The position numbers and the translations under genes were made by a program. The notes below the pieces were generated by a model. It did not search any database and had not been told where the DNA came from. It saw nothing but the letters and a program-made list of their open reading frames with translations. Shown here piece by piece: positions 1 through 8,168 of a DNA stretch of 64,000 nt (its first letter is position 1; every line of letters begins with the position of its first letter). Origin of the DNA: Thermosediminibacteraceae bacterium (GTDB lineage: Bacteria; Bacillota; Thermosediminibacteria; Thermosediminibacterales; Thermosediminibacteraceae); contig JAKKUQ010000006.1 of assembly GCA_021890755.1 (NCBI GenBank), positions 1 through 64,000 of the forward strand, written 5' to 3'.

Positions 1-175
1 TGATTGTCAAGAACTTTTTGCTTTAGTCTATTGACTTTTCATAGCACGTCTTAATAGAAAAAATGTTTTTGATTATGCTGCGAAAAATATAACAAAGTTT
101 CTTTATAAATCTTTAAATAGTTATTTCACCGTTTCTAGTTTAAATTATATAGTATCAAAATTCACGCTTGCTGTT

Positions 176-694
176 ATGCACACAATATTGCTTACGGTTC
201 CGGTCCTGTTAATTTATTTGCTAATGGGATACAAATTCAAAGAAATGGGTTTTAGGGTAGTAAACTTGAAGCTTACATTTACTCTTTTGGGATTGAGTGT
301 TCCATTAGGTATTTATGCTGGAGTATTTAAATTTTTCGATTACAAATTGTTACTTTATAGAACGATTGAATATGTTTTTGGAACATTTATAAATGGCTTA
401 CCCGAGGAATTATTCTTTAGAGGTTTTTTGCTTTCGAGATTGGAAGCTGTTTTAAAAAATTCATTGAATGCTCTCGTAATTTCTGCAATTGTTTTTAGTC
501 TAACCCACATTCCTTCAATGGTAATAACATACAATAATAATATTTTATATGCATTGTTTCGTAGCTTCTCACTGTTTCATGGACTTGCGGGTCTTATATT
601 AGGATATTTATATTTAAGGACAAGGAGTATTGTTCCTGTAATGCTTTGGCATGCTATTGACGGAAGATTAGGCACGATGTTTTTTTGGATTTAA
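176..694 (+). CDS. CPBP family intramembrane metalloprotease (5' end uncertain)
   Basis: This is a predicted membrane protease of the CAAX protease/bacteriocin-processing (CPBP, Abi) family. The family signature is visible: a Glu-Glu pair at residues 77-78 followed by Arg82 (EELFFRG), His111 in SLTHIPS, and His159 in LWHAID. Several hydrophobic segments span the 172 residues. The ATG at 176 has no recognisable ribosome binding site. The same frame is open back to position 35 without a start codon, where it meets a TGA at 32-34, and it is open again to the window edge. The gene may therefore be 5'-truncated or carry a nonsense mutation. CPBP proteins often accompany peptide exporters such as the ABC operon downstream. 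The substrate cannot be told. Confidence 0.75.
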   Translation: MHTILLTVPVLLIYLLMGYKFKEMGFRVVNLKLTFTLLGLSVPLGIYAGVFKFFDYKLLLYRTIEYVFGTFINGLPEELFFRGFLLSRLEAVLKNSLNALVISAIVFSLTHIPSMVITYNNNILYALFRSFSLFHGLAGLILGYLYLRTRSIVPVMLWHAIDGRLGTMFFWI

Positions 695-1074
695 GAGTAT
701 AAGCGATATAAAAGATAGCGGCAGCTTTAATATAAAAAGTTCTCCAGAGCCAAAATCTTTTTTGTTTTCGATTCTTTCGTCAATTGAAAATGCAGCTTCA
801 ATAAAGGGATAATTTTAACTTATGCTTTCGGTTGGGAATAAAGCCGAAGCTGAAGCTTATATAGATATCATTGACTCCGAGATGGCTAATTAAAAAAATT
901 ACTTGATATAAGGAAGGTCATCGGCTGATGACCTTCCTTTCTTTTTATGGCCAAAAATTCCTGAGATAAAATATGCATTACCTAAGAAAAAATTTGAAAT
1001 AAAGTTCAGCCGCTGTATCTTAGCCTGCCTTTGCCTTTGGCTTTCCATGTAGGAAGTGGGTATTAAATTTAATA
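695..1074. other. Gene-poor stretch with remnant frames
   Basis: I see no convincing gene here. One frame is open from the end of the CPBP gene to 812. It would join that gene by a one-base shift in the T run near 680, so it may be a lost C-terminal tail. A 23-codon frame at 822-893 (starts MLSVGNKAEAEAY) has only a weak upstream AAAGGG. The one solid element is the terminator at 911-946. Confidence 0.4.
911..946 (+). terminator. Rho-independent terminator
   Basis: A perfect 11-bp stem (GGAAGGTCATC at 912-922 paired with 927-937) with a GGCT loop is followed by a T-rich run (TTTCTTTTT). It would end transcription from the CPBP region before the first ABC operon. Confidence 0.85.
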
Positions 1075-1102
1075 TTGACAGAAAATTACCTTACGATAAA
1101 AT
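1075..1102 (+). promoter_or_regulatory. Sigma-A promoter of ABC operon copy 1
   Basis: TTGACA at 1075-1080 and TAAAAT at 1097-1102 are separated by 16 bases. The same two boxes and spacing occur before the second copy (7465-7492), although the sequence between and around them differs. That conservation supports a functional promoter. Confidence 0.7.
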
Positions 1103-1180
1103 AATGTAAACCTTCATTTCAGGTTGGTAATTTTACTTAATCTTCCCACATTCATTAACCATAAGGATAGGTGAGGATAC

Positions 1181-1777
1181 TTGTGTATAGAAGTCAATCA
1201 CGTTTCAAAACAGTATACCCTCTGGAAGATTAAGGGATGGACGCGTCGAGAGCGGCAGGTGATAGAGGCGGTAAAAGACGTCTCGTTCAGAGTGGAATCC
1301 GGTAAGGCTCTGGCACTTATTGGGCCCAACGGAGCGGGCAAATCCACAATGATAAAGCTGCTGTGCGGAATCTTAAGCCCGACGCAGGGCAGTATAAGGG
1401 TTCTGGGAATGGACCCTTTTAAATACCGAAGCAAATTGGCATACCATATTTCCTCCGTTTTCGGACAGAGGTCCCAATTGTGGTACCACCTGCCTCCCAT
1501 AGATACCTTTTATTTGCTCGGCAGGATATACGACATAGGCCGGGTGGAGCTTAAAAAGCGAATGAAGGAGCTGGTCGATTTATTCGATCTTAGCTCATTC
1601 CTATACCAACCGGTGCGCAAGCTTTCTCTAGGACAGCGCATGCGCTGTGAAATCGCCGCAGCTCTCATACATAATCCCAGGATACTGTTTTTGGACGAAC
1701 CCACTATCGGCCTGGACGTGGTGGCAAGGTCTGCGGTGATAGATATTTTAAGAGACCTAAACAGGCAAAAAAAGTGA
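1181..1777 (+). CDS. ABC-2 exporter ATPase, N-terminal part (copy 1, split gene)
   Basis: This is the nucleotide-binding subunit of an ABC exporter whose permeases resemble the ABC2_membrane_6 (DUF990) type. It carries Walker A GPNGAGKST (residues 48-56), signature LSLGQRMR (148-155) and Walker B ILFLDEP (168-174). The TTG start at 1181 follows a GGTGAGG ribosome binding site. Translation stops at TGA 1775-1777, before the H-loop, which lies in the overlapping next frame. In the reading frame the sequence just before the stop is A AAA AAG (1768-1774), the canonical -1 slippery heptamer, so one full-length protein of about 330 residues could be made by frameshifting. A simple homopolymer mutation is the alternative. 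The substrate is unknown. Confidence 0.85.
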   Translation: MCIEVNHVSKQYTLWKIKGWTRRERQVIEAVKDVSFRVESGKALALIGPNGAGKSTMIKLLCGILSPTQGSIRVLGMDPFKYRSKLAYHISSVFGQRSQLWYHLPPIDTFYLLGRIYDIGRVELKKRMKELVDLFDLSSFLYQPVRKLSLGQRMRCEIAAALIHNPRILFLDEPTIGLDVVARSAVIDILRDLNRQKK

Positions 1778-2178
1778 CCATAATTCTAACATCCCATGAC
1801 ACCGGCGACATCGAGCGCTTATGCGAGGATGTCATAGTTCTAAACGATGGCAGAATCGTGCTGGAGTCGAACATCAGGGAAATGAGGAAGAACTTTTTTC
1901 ATTCCAAGATTGTTGAAATTGAGTTTGCGGAAAAACCCGAGGGTTTGAGCCTGGACGCAGGCGTTAGGGTAATCCATCAAAACGGACCTATTGTGAGATT
2001 AGAAGTCAATTTAAAAACATGCGATGTAAACGGAGTGGTAAGCCGGATAATTTCGCAAAACGCTGTAAGGGACATAACCATCCAGGACCCTCCTTTAGAA
2101 TCTATAATCCAGCACATTTACCTTTCGGGTTATCATGCGGGGCGGGAGGCGGAGAGAAATGCTCAAATCGATGGATAA
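1774..2178 (+). CDS. ABC-2 exporter ATPase, C-terminal part (copy 1, split gene)
   Basis: This frame supplies the rest of the ATPase that begins at 1181. It opens with GTG at 1774, overlapping the upstream TGA by four bases, and starts VTIILTSHD, the D-loop/H-loop segment with its switch histidine. The regulatory C-terminal region of this ATPase family follows, so the fragment has no nucleotide-binding ability by itself. It may be reached by a -1 frameshift at the A7 run 1767-1773 or by coupled reinitiation at the GTG. It overlaps the next permease gene by 20 bases, as expected for a tightly translated operon. Confidence 0.8.
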   Translation: MTIILTSHDTGDIERLCEDVIVLNDGRIVLESNIREMRKNFFHSKIVEIEFAEKPEGLSLDAGVRVIHQNGPIVRLEVNLKTCDVNGVVSRIISQNAVRDITIQDPPLESIIQHIYLSGYHAGREAERNAQIDG

Positions 2179-2959
2179 ATACGTAGCTGCCGCCGCTTTG
2201 AGTGCGAAGAATTATCTGGCTTATGTTTCGGAGATGATCTTCAGGTCCGGGTTCCTGGTGGTCATCCTGTTTGTATTCGTCAATTTATGGACGGTCACCT
2301 ACAGCCGAGCCGGTGCTGAAATTATCGCCGGATTTGACCTCAGAAAAATGCTCTGGTACCTGGTATTCACCGAGTCCATCGTTATTTCGCGCCCCAGGGT
2401 ACATCTAAAAGTGGAAGAGGATATCAGAACAGGAGCCGTCAGCTACACCCTCGCCCGGCCTTATAACTATCTATTATTTCAGTTGAGCGTAAGCTTCGGG
2501 GAGCGGATGGTGCGCTTCATATCAACCCTTATAGTGGGTTACGCCGTGATGACCGTTATGGTAGGGCCTTACTTTCCCGACTTGTCCATACTACCTTTTC
2601 TTACGGTAACAGTAGCCCTCGCGATGATGGCAGATCTTATTGGAATGATTACCATCGGCTTCCTGGCTTTCTGGGTGGAGGACGTATCGCCATTTTTCCT
2701 GGTATATTCCAGGCTGCAGATGCTGCTTGGGGGAATGATAGTACCCATCACCCTTTTTCCGCATTTTCTCAGAAAGCTGTCAGAGTGGCTTCCCTTCAGG
2801 TTTATGGTGTACGCCCCTGCCAAATTGTTTGTAAATTGTGACATTTATCAGGCTTTGAGCCTTATGGCGGAACAGATTATTCTGTGCGTTTTACTGTTCC
2901 TTATCGGGATGTCAGTATACCGAATGGGGGTAAAGCGTCTTGATGTCAACGGCGGGTAA
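2159..2959 (+). CDS. ABC-2 family permease A (copy 1)
   Basis: This is a membrane subunit of the exporter, of the ABC2_membrane_6/DUF990 kind. It has about six hydrophobic segments and lacks an ATPase domain. An ATG at 2135 is possible, but the ATG at 2159 (MLKSMDKY) sits behind a purine-rich GGAGGCGGAGAG site and is preferred; ATG 2171 is a further option. The start lies inside the end of the ATPase reading frame, implying translational coupling. With the partner permease it would form a heterodimeric channel for an unknown substrate, perhaps a lipid, peptide or drug. Confidence 0.82.
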   Translation: MLKSMDKYVAAAALSAKNYLAYVSEMIFRSGFLVVILFVFVNLWTVTYSRAGAEIIAGFDLRKMLWYLVFTESIVISRPRVHLKVEEDIRTGAVSYTLARPYNYLLFQLSVSFGERMVRFISTLIVGYAVMTVMVGPYFPDLSILPFLTVTVALAMMADLIGMITIGFLAFWVEDVSPFFLVYSRLQMLLGGMIVPITLFPHFLRKLSEWLPFRFMVYAPAKLFVNCDIYQALSLMAEQIILCVLLFLIGMSVYRMGVKRLDVNGG

Positions 2960-3734
2960 ATACTTGGGGCTGTTCCTGGGCTACTTATACATTAACGCGA
3001 AAGGGCTTCTGGAATACAAAGTCAGCAGCCTTATAGCCCTTTTTGGCTCCCTTTTAAACAGTGCCATCTGGCTGGTCTTCTGGTGGGTATTTTTCAAGAG
3101 GTTCCCCAATATTTCAGAATGGCAGTTCGTCCATTTATTCACTATTTGGGCAGTGCTGAACGTTGCTCTGGCGTTGGTCAGCGTATTCTACAATGTCTAT
3201 AAGCTTCCGGCAATTATCAATGAGGGGAAACTGGAGTACTACCTTGTAAGACCTAAAAATGCGCTCTTTCACCTTCTGGTCGCCAGAATGCAGCTTATAG
3301 ATTTGCTGGAAGCCGCAATATGGTTTATCAGCTTTATCATACTGAAACCTGAATTGCCGGCGATTTTATTATTCCTGCTGATGTCGGTCATCTCGGCTGC
3401 AATCATCCACGGCTTTCTCCTCATCCTAGGTTCACTTGGCTTTTTCCTCAAGTCCGCCGACGGTATCGGTACTGAATTATACAACGCCCTGATCACCTTC
3501 AGCACGTACCCGAACTGGATATTCCAAGGAGCGGCCAAATGGATAATATTCACAGTAATTCCGGCGGGTTTCATCTCTTACGTCCCCGTGCAGGTGATTT
3601 ATAACCGGGCTTACTTATGGATACTGGGGGGCCTGGGATTCGGGATACTCCTGAACATCATCGGTTGCGTCGTCTTTTCGCGGGGCCTTAAGTACTTCGA
3701 AACCGGCAGTACATTCGTTCTGAAGGCGGATTAA
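2943..3734 (+). CDS. ABC-2 family permease B (copy 1)
   Basis: This is the second permease of the exporter, about 263 residues with six predicted membrane segments. A TTG at 2940 directly precedes the ATG at 2943; the ATG is preferred because GGGGGTAAAG lies 5-10 bases upstream. It overlaps the previous gene by 17 bases. Its last 35 codons differ from the second copy at about 15 of 106 bases, whereas everything upstream back to the first codons reads identical between copies. Confidence 0.82.
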   Translation: MSTAGKYLGLFLGYLYINAKGLLEYKVSSLIALFGSLLNSAIWLVFWWVFFKRFPNISEWQFVHLFTIWAVLNVALALVSVFYNVYKLPAIINEGKLEYYLVRPKNALFHLLVARMQLIDLLEAAIWFISFIILKPELPAILLFLLMSVISAAIIHGFLLILGSLGFFLKSADGIGTELYNALITFSTYPNWIFQGAAKWIIFTVIPAGFISYVPVQVIYNRAYLWILGGLGFGILLNIIGCVVFSRGLKYFETGSTFVLKAD

Positions 3735-3735
3735 T

Positions 3736-4083
3736 ATGGCTGTTTCGCTTTTAACCTTGGGGCAGGCCTATCAGGAGCCCATGGGTGTTTACACACTTTA
3801 CACTGAAGCCGATATAATAAACACTTTGAAAGGGCTTATCCCGGAAAGGAGTGATTACAGGCACATTGAAGGAAACTCCAATGCTCACATAAAGGCGTCA
3901 CTCGTGGGAAGCTCCGTAGTTTTAGCGATAGAAGACGGAAGGCCAGTTCTCGGCACCTGGCAGGGCGTGCTTTTCTGCGAATTCGATGGCCCAAGGAAGA
4001 GGAAGGTGTTTATAAAGTGCTTGAATTCCAAAACTATGCAGCAGTCTGACTCTGGAGATGTTGCGAAAAAAATATGGGCTTGA
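3736..4083 (+). pseudogene. 5'-truncated YjbQ/UPF0047 family gene fused to ABC-operon debris
   Basis: From about residue 26 the frame matches the C-terminal half of the YjbQ (UPF0047, thiamine-phosphate-synthase-like) family: GNSNAHIKASLVGSS, then GTWQGVLFCEFDGPRKRK. The family is usually near 135-140 residues. The N-terminal half with its usual TTAGVTINE-like segment is missing. The first residues (AVSLLTLGQ) instead come from the tail of the duplicated ABC operon, since bases 3743-3764 recur at 10132-10153. This looks like a recombination junction that removed the front of yjbQ. A functional fusion is unlikely. Confidence 0.7.
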
Positions 4084-4101
4084 TAAAATCAAAAAATAAT
4101 A

Positions 4102-6486
4102 TCAAATTCTATCTACTTTCATTACACGCATTGCATTGACTATTGCAATAAGTGCAACGCCTACATCGGCAAATACCGCTTCCCACATGGTTGCGATACC
4201 ACCAGCACCTAACGCCAGTACGATAATCTTTACACCCAATGAAAATATAATGTTCTGCCATACAATACGGCGTGTCCTTTTGGCAATCTTTATAGCAGTT
4301 ACAAGCTTTGAAGGTTCGTCGGTCATTAGTACGACGTCGGCAGCTTCAATTGCTGCGTCAGAGCCTAAACCGCCCATTGCTACGCCGACATCCGCACGGG
4401 CTAACACGGGGGCGTCGTTGATGCCATCCCCAACGAATACAAGCTTTCCTTTAGGCGACTTTTGCTTTTCCAGCATTTCAAGCTTTTCGACCTTTTGGTC
4501 TGGGAGAAGTTCGGCATGGACTTCATCAAGCCCTAACTGCTTGCCAATTTTTTCTGCTACTGCTTTACTGTCACCCGTAAGCATGACAAGCCTTCTTACT
4601 CCGATACTTTTTAAGCCTTTCACGGCATTGGCAGAATCCTCTTTTACTTCATCGGAAATTACTATAAATCCAGCATATACTCCGTCTATCGCTACGTGTA
4701 CGGTTGTTCCTACAGCGTCGGTATTAACATAGGCGATATTTTCCTTTTCCATAAGTTTTGCATTTCCTGCAAGAACTGTCCTTCCTCTTATCTTTACCTT
4801 TATTCCGTGGCCTGAAATTTCCTCATAATTTTCAATCTCGTTTTTATCCACTTCCTTACCATAAGCCTTCAAAATCGAAAGGGCGATTGGGTGGTTTGAA
4901 TAGCTCTCGGCAAAAGCGGCGTATTCCAATAGTTCATCCTTTGAAACATTGCCTTGCGGGCTTATCTGTGTTACCTTAAACACACCTTTGGTCAAAGTAC
5001 CAGTTTTATCAAATACAACCGTATCTACATCATTTAACGCTTCAAGATAATTACTGCCCTTTACAAGTACACCGTTTTTAGATGCTCCGCCAATACCGCC
5101 AAAGAAGCCCAACGGGATTGAAACGACCAACGCACAAGGGCAGGAGATTACTAAAAATACCATTGCCCTGTAAAACCAATCTGTAAAGGTAGCCCCTGGT
5201 ACAGTAAGAGGAGGGACGATAGCGATAAGTGCTGCTGCTATTGTTACAACAGGAGTATAACGCCTTGCAAATTTAGTAATGAAGTTTTCGGTCGGGGCTT
5301 TCCTGCTGCTTGCGTTCTGTACCAAATCAAGTATTTTGGAAACGGTAGACTCACCAAACTCTTTGGAAACTTCAATCGTTAAAAGACCGTTTATATTGAT
5401 AAAGCCAGCTAAAACGTCATTTCCGACCTCGACCTCTCTTGGTACAGACTCGCCAGTTAATGCTGAGGTATCTACCATTGACTTTCCATCAATGATTTTA
5501 CCGTCCAGAGGTATTTTTTCACCAGGTTTAACCACGATAATATCGCCAACTTTAACATCTTTGGGCGATACTTTCTTAATTTCGTCCCCCACCTTTAGGT
5601 TAGCAAAATCGGGACGAATATCCAAAAGCGCTACAATAGACTTTCTAGAACGATTTACAGCTATATTCTGTAAGAACTCACCCACCTGGTAGAACAGCAT
5701 AACGGCTATACCTTCAGGGAATTCCTGAATGATAAATGCACCTATCGTAGCAATGGTCATTAAGAAATTTTCGTCGAACACCTGACCTCTTGTAATGTTC
5801 TTAACAGCTCTAAGCACTACTTCGCCACCTGATAGGATATAGCTGATTAAAAAGAGCGAAAATTCTATCCAGTAAGGAAACTCAAACAGAAGGGCGACGG
5901 CAAAGAATGCGCTCGATATTCCCAATCGTATGGCCTTCTTTCTGTTTTTTGCTTCAAGGTCTGAAGCTGTATTACTGCTACCATCCTCACAAGCACACTT
6001 TACGTCCTGTTCCTCGCTGTCTACAACCTCAACCTCTGGCTCAATTTCTTTGACAAGCCTTTTTATCTGGCTTATAATGCTGTCTAACTCATCCTTGTTT
6101 TCGACTTCCAATCGCAGTTTTTTAGATATAAAATCCAGGCTTGCCGACTTTACCCCTGCAATTTTCCTCGTTTCAGCTTCAATCTTTCCTGCACAGTTTA
6201 CACAGTCTAACCCCATTAGTATAAGCGTTTTTTCGGTTGAGCGTGTAATATTCTTTTCCTTAACGATGACGTCTGGCTCAATATCTTTCACTATTTTGTT
6301 CACCAAAGAAAAAATATCGTTGGCGTTAATTGTATTATCCACTTCAACGGATAATACTTTCGTAGCAAAGTTTAGGCTTGCTTGCTTCACACCCTTTAGT
6401 TCATTCACCTTCGCTTCAATTTTCATAGCACAGTTTGCACATTCCAATCCTTCAAGGATTAGCTCCATTGTTGTCTCTTTACTCAT
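4102..6486 (-). CDS. cadA: Cadmium/zinc-type heavy-metal P-type ATPase
   Basis: This is a P1B-type ATPase exporting Cd2+, Zn2+ or Pb2+ across the membrane, 794 residues. Two HMA metal-binding domains come first (LECANC near residue 15, LDCVNC near 75). A membrane domain follows with the ion-site motif SCPCALV near residue 449, then the phosphorylation motif DKTGTLTKG near 492 and the hinge [16 protein letters not shown]. The SCPCALVVS context and the DVGVAMGGLGSDAAIEAAD segment match the CadA/ZntA branch rather than CopA. The ATG at 6486 lies one base after the stop of cadC, so the two are one operon. The second unit inside the pair of ABC operons, it is probably an inserted metal-resistance module. 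Confidence 0.93.
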   Translation of the reverse strand: MSKETTMELILEGLECANCAMKIEAKVNELKGVKQASLNFATKVLSVEVDNTINANDIFSLVNKIVKDIEPDVIVKEKNITRSTEKTLILMGLDCVNCAGKIEAETRKIAGVKSASLDFISKKLRLEVENKDELDSIISQIKRLVKEIEPEVEVVDSEEQDVKCACEDGSSNTASDLEAKNRKKAIRLGISSAFFAVALLFEFPYWIEFSLFLISYILSGGEVVLRAVKNITRGQVFDENFLMTIATIGAFIIQEFPEGIAVMLFYQVGEFLQNIAVNRSRKSIVALLDIRPDFANLKVGDEIKKVSPKDVKVGDIIVVKPGEKIPLDGKIIDGKSMVDTSALTGESVPREVEVGNDVLAGFININGLLTIEVSKEFGESTVSKILDLVQNASSRKAPTENFITKFARRYTPVVTIAAALIAIVPPLTVPGATFTDWFYRAMVFLVISCPCALVVSIPLGFFGGIGGASKNGVLVKGSNYLEALNDVDTVVFDKTGTLTKGVFKVTQISPQGNVSKDELLEYAAFAESYSNHPIALSILKAYGKEVDKNEIENYEEISGHGIKVKIRGRTVLAGNAKLMEKENIAYVNTDAVGTTVHVAIDGVYAGFIVISDEVKEDSANAVKGLKSIGVRRLVMLTGDSKAVAEKIGKQLGLDEVHAELLPDQKVEKLEMLEKQKSPKGKLVFVGDGINDAPVLARADVGVAMGGLGSDAAIEAADVVLMTDEPSKLVTAIKIAKRTRRIVWQNIIFSLGVKIIVLALGAGGIATMWEAVFADVGVALIAIVNAMRVMKVDRI

Positions 6487-6487
6487 T

Positions 6488-6871
6488 TTATACCCCTCTT
6501 TTCCAATGCTTTTCGTTTATGTGGATTAACCCCTGGTCGAATATGTTCTTTATATGTTCATCGTCCAGCGAGTAATACACAATTTTACCCTCTTTTCTAT
6601 ATTTCACCAGCCTTGCCTGCTTTAATACCCGTAACTGATGGGATATTGCAGATTGAGTCATATTCAGGAGGACTGCTAAATCACAAACACACATTTCTGC
6701 TTCATCTAAAGCCCAAAGTATCTTGACCCTGGTGGTATCACCAAAAACCTTAAAAAGCTCTGCAAGGTCGTAAAGGTTTTCTTCCGACGGCATTTTTTCC
6801 CTTACGGCATTTACAACATCCTCATGGATAACGTTGCAGTCACATCTATCCAATTCGTCTCTTTCTTTCAT
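6488..6871 (-). CDS. cadC: ArsR/SmtB family metal-responsive repressor (CadC-like)
   Basis: This winged-helix repressor of 127 residues fits the CadC/CzrA branch. The N-terminus carries a CDC pair (RCDCN), the recognition helix reads MTQSAISHQLRVLK, and the ELCVCDLA-like motif is present as EMCVCDLAVLL, giving thiolates for Cd/Pb/Zn sensing. The ATG at 6871 has a GGGGTGAA ribosome binding site. It is followed one base later by cadA. Two TGAA-N6-TTCA sites bracket the promoter, so it probably represses itself and cadA until metal binds. Confidence 0.9.
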   Translation of the reverse strand: MKERDELDRCDCNVIHEDVVNAVREKMPSEENLYDLAELFKVFGDTTRVKILWALDEAEMCVCDLAVLLNMTQSAISHQLRVLKQARLVKYRKEGKIVYYSLDDEHIKNIFDQGLIHINEKHWKRGV

Positions 6872-6905
6872 TTTTTCACCCCTTTTCGTATATTATATAA
6901 ACAAT

Positions 6906-6919
6906 TGAATAACTCTTCA
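6906..6919 (-). promoter_or_regulatory. Putative CadC operator, downstream site
   Basis: TGAA-N6-TTCA half-sites typical of ArsR/SmtB operators lie just downstream of the -10 box of the cad promoter, near the expected transcription start. Confidence 0.6.
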
Positions 6920-6933
6920 TATATTACATTTTT

Positions 6934-6962
6934 ATTATATGCTGCAAATTTAATGATGTCAA
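6934..6962 (-). promoter_or_regulatory. Sigma-A promoter of cadC-cadA
   Basis: On the minus strand a perfect TTGACA (6962-6957) and a perfect TATAAT (6939-6934) are separated by 17 bases. It faces cadC. Confidence 0.88.
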
Positions 6963-6970
6963 TATAAATA

Positions 6971-6984
6971 TGAATAATTGTTCA
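6971..6984 (-). promoter_or_regulatory. Putative CadC operator, upstream site
   Basis: TGAATAATTGTTCA is palindromic at 12 of 14 positions and has the TGAA/TTCA arms of ArsR/SmtB family operators. It lies 8 bases upstream of the -35 box. Confidence 0.62.
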
Positions 6985-7464
6985 AGTGTTAATATAGATG
7001 TGTAATAATGGACTACGGTGTGCAAATGAGCAAGATGCAACGTTTAGATAGCAATGGGTTAAAAGTCTACCGCAACGGCTACTATTTAAAAAAATTTAGT
7101 CAGCCGAGTCGACACCATTACATTGAGAGTTCCCAGGCTCCGTAGAACGTAAGCTTTAGGTAGCGAGTTTTCAAAATCTATAATTTCTGAGCTTTGCAAC
7201 AACCTGGACCATATTGCTATTGTCTAACCGTGAATCAGCTATCCGCACCGTCTGAGGCCACTGCTGTCAAGGGCGGGAAAGCCCGGCGATAGTGTATCAT
7301 TGACACCTAAAGGGCCGGAGGAGGTAAAATAGGCCAATCGGTGGTGATAAAAACACCTGATTCTAGCCAGAGGGATTTTTACACAAAAAAATTGGACTTG
7401 ATCAGATAGCACAACAGGAATAAATTTAATAACATTCAAAAATAATATTTTCGTTCCGATAATA
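6985..7464. other. Gene-free stretch of unknown content
   Basis: No gene with both a ribosome binding site and recognisable homology is visible. A 39-codon frame at 7026-7145 (starts MSKMQRLDSNGLKVY) has no ribosome binding site. The part 7250-7400 is G+C-richer than its surroundings and contains short hairpins, for example GGGC/GCCC near 7270-7283 and GGTG/CACC near 7339-7356. I could match it to no riboswitch or mobile element family. Confidence 0.35.
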
Positions 7465-7492
7465 TTGACAAAACCTTGCGCTGCGATAAAAT
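7465..7492 (+). promoter_or_regulatory. Sigma-A promoter of ABC operon copy 2
   Basis: TTGACA (7465-7470), 16-base spacer, TAAAAT (7487-7492). It matches the boxes at 1075-1102, with a diverged spacer. Confidence 0.7.
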
Positions 7493-7571
7493 AATGTCAA
7501 ATCTCATCTTACGGCGGTTAATTTCCATATTTTGTCCATGTGGGTTTACGCATAAGGATAGGTGAGGTCCT

Positions 7572-8168
7572 TTGTGTATCGAGGTTAAACGCGTTTCAAA
7601 ACACTATACCCTATGGAAGATTAAGGGATGGACGCGTCGAGAGCGGCAGGTGATAGAGGCGGTAAAAGACGTCTCGTTCAGAGTGGAATCCGGTAAGGCT
7701 CTGGCACTTATTGGGCCCAACGGAGCGGGCAAATCCACAATGATAAAGCTGCTGTGCGGAATCTTAAGCCCGACGCAGGGCAGTATAAGGGTTCTGGGAA
7801 TGGACCCTTTTAAATACCGAAGCAAATTGGCATACCATATTTCCTCCGTTTTCGGACAGAGGTCCCAATTGTGGTACCACCTGCCTCCCATAGATACCTT
7901 TTATTTGCTCGGCAGGATATACGACATAGGCCGGGTGGAGCTTAAAAAGCGAATGAAGGAGCTGGTCGATTTATTCGATCTTAGCTCATTCCTATACCAA
8001 CCGGTGCGCAAGCTTTCTCTAGGACAGCGCATGCGCTGTGAAATCGCCGCAGCTCTCATACATAATCCCAGGATACTGTTTTTGGACGAACCCACTATCG
8101 GCCTGGACGTGGTGGCAAGGTCTGCGGTGATAGATATTTTAAGAGACCTAAACAGGCAAAAAAAGTGA
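7572..8168 (+). CDS. ABC-2 exporter ATPase, N-terminal part (copy 2, split gene)
   Basis: Second copy of the exporter ATPase. Only three residues, all among the first eleven, differ from copy 1 (EVKRVSKHY against EVNHVSKQY). From 7614 onward the DNA reads identical. It has the same TTG start, the same motifs and the same TGA (8166-8168) after an A AAA AAG heptamer at 8159-8165. The break is therefore shared by both loci and cannot be an independent sequencing slip at one place, though copying of one mutant allele to the other remains possible. Confidence 0.85.
   Translation: MCIEVKRVSKHYTLWKIKGWTRRERQVIEAVKDVSFRVESGKALALIGPNGAGKSTMIKLLCGILSPTQGSIRVLGMDPFKYRSKLAYHISSVFGQRSQLWYHLPPIDTFYLLGRIYDIGRVELKKRMKELVDLFDLSSFLYQPVRKLSLGQRMRCEIAAALIHNPRILFLDEPTIGLDVVARSAVIDILRDLNRQKK

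Noticed and set aside
1807-1833. Hairpin downstream of the A AAA AAG site as a frameshift stimulator
   Set aside because: The stem (GACATC/GATGTC with an inner CGC/GCG) starts 32 bases after the heptamer, well beyond the usual 5-9 bases.
4136-4732. 198-codon plus-strand frame inside cadA
   Set aside because: It is antisense to the strongly supported cadA and low in complexity (Ser/Thr/Ala-rich), as expected for a shadow frame.
7239-7439. 66-codon minus-strand frame and a possible riboswitch
   Set aside because: No ribosome binding site or family match for the frame, and the hairpins fit no riboswitch consensus that I know.
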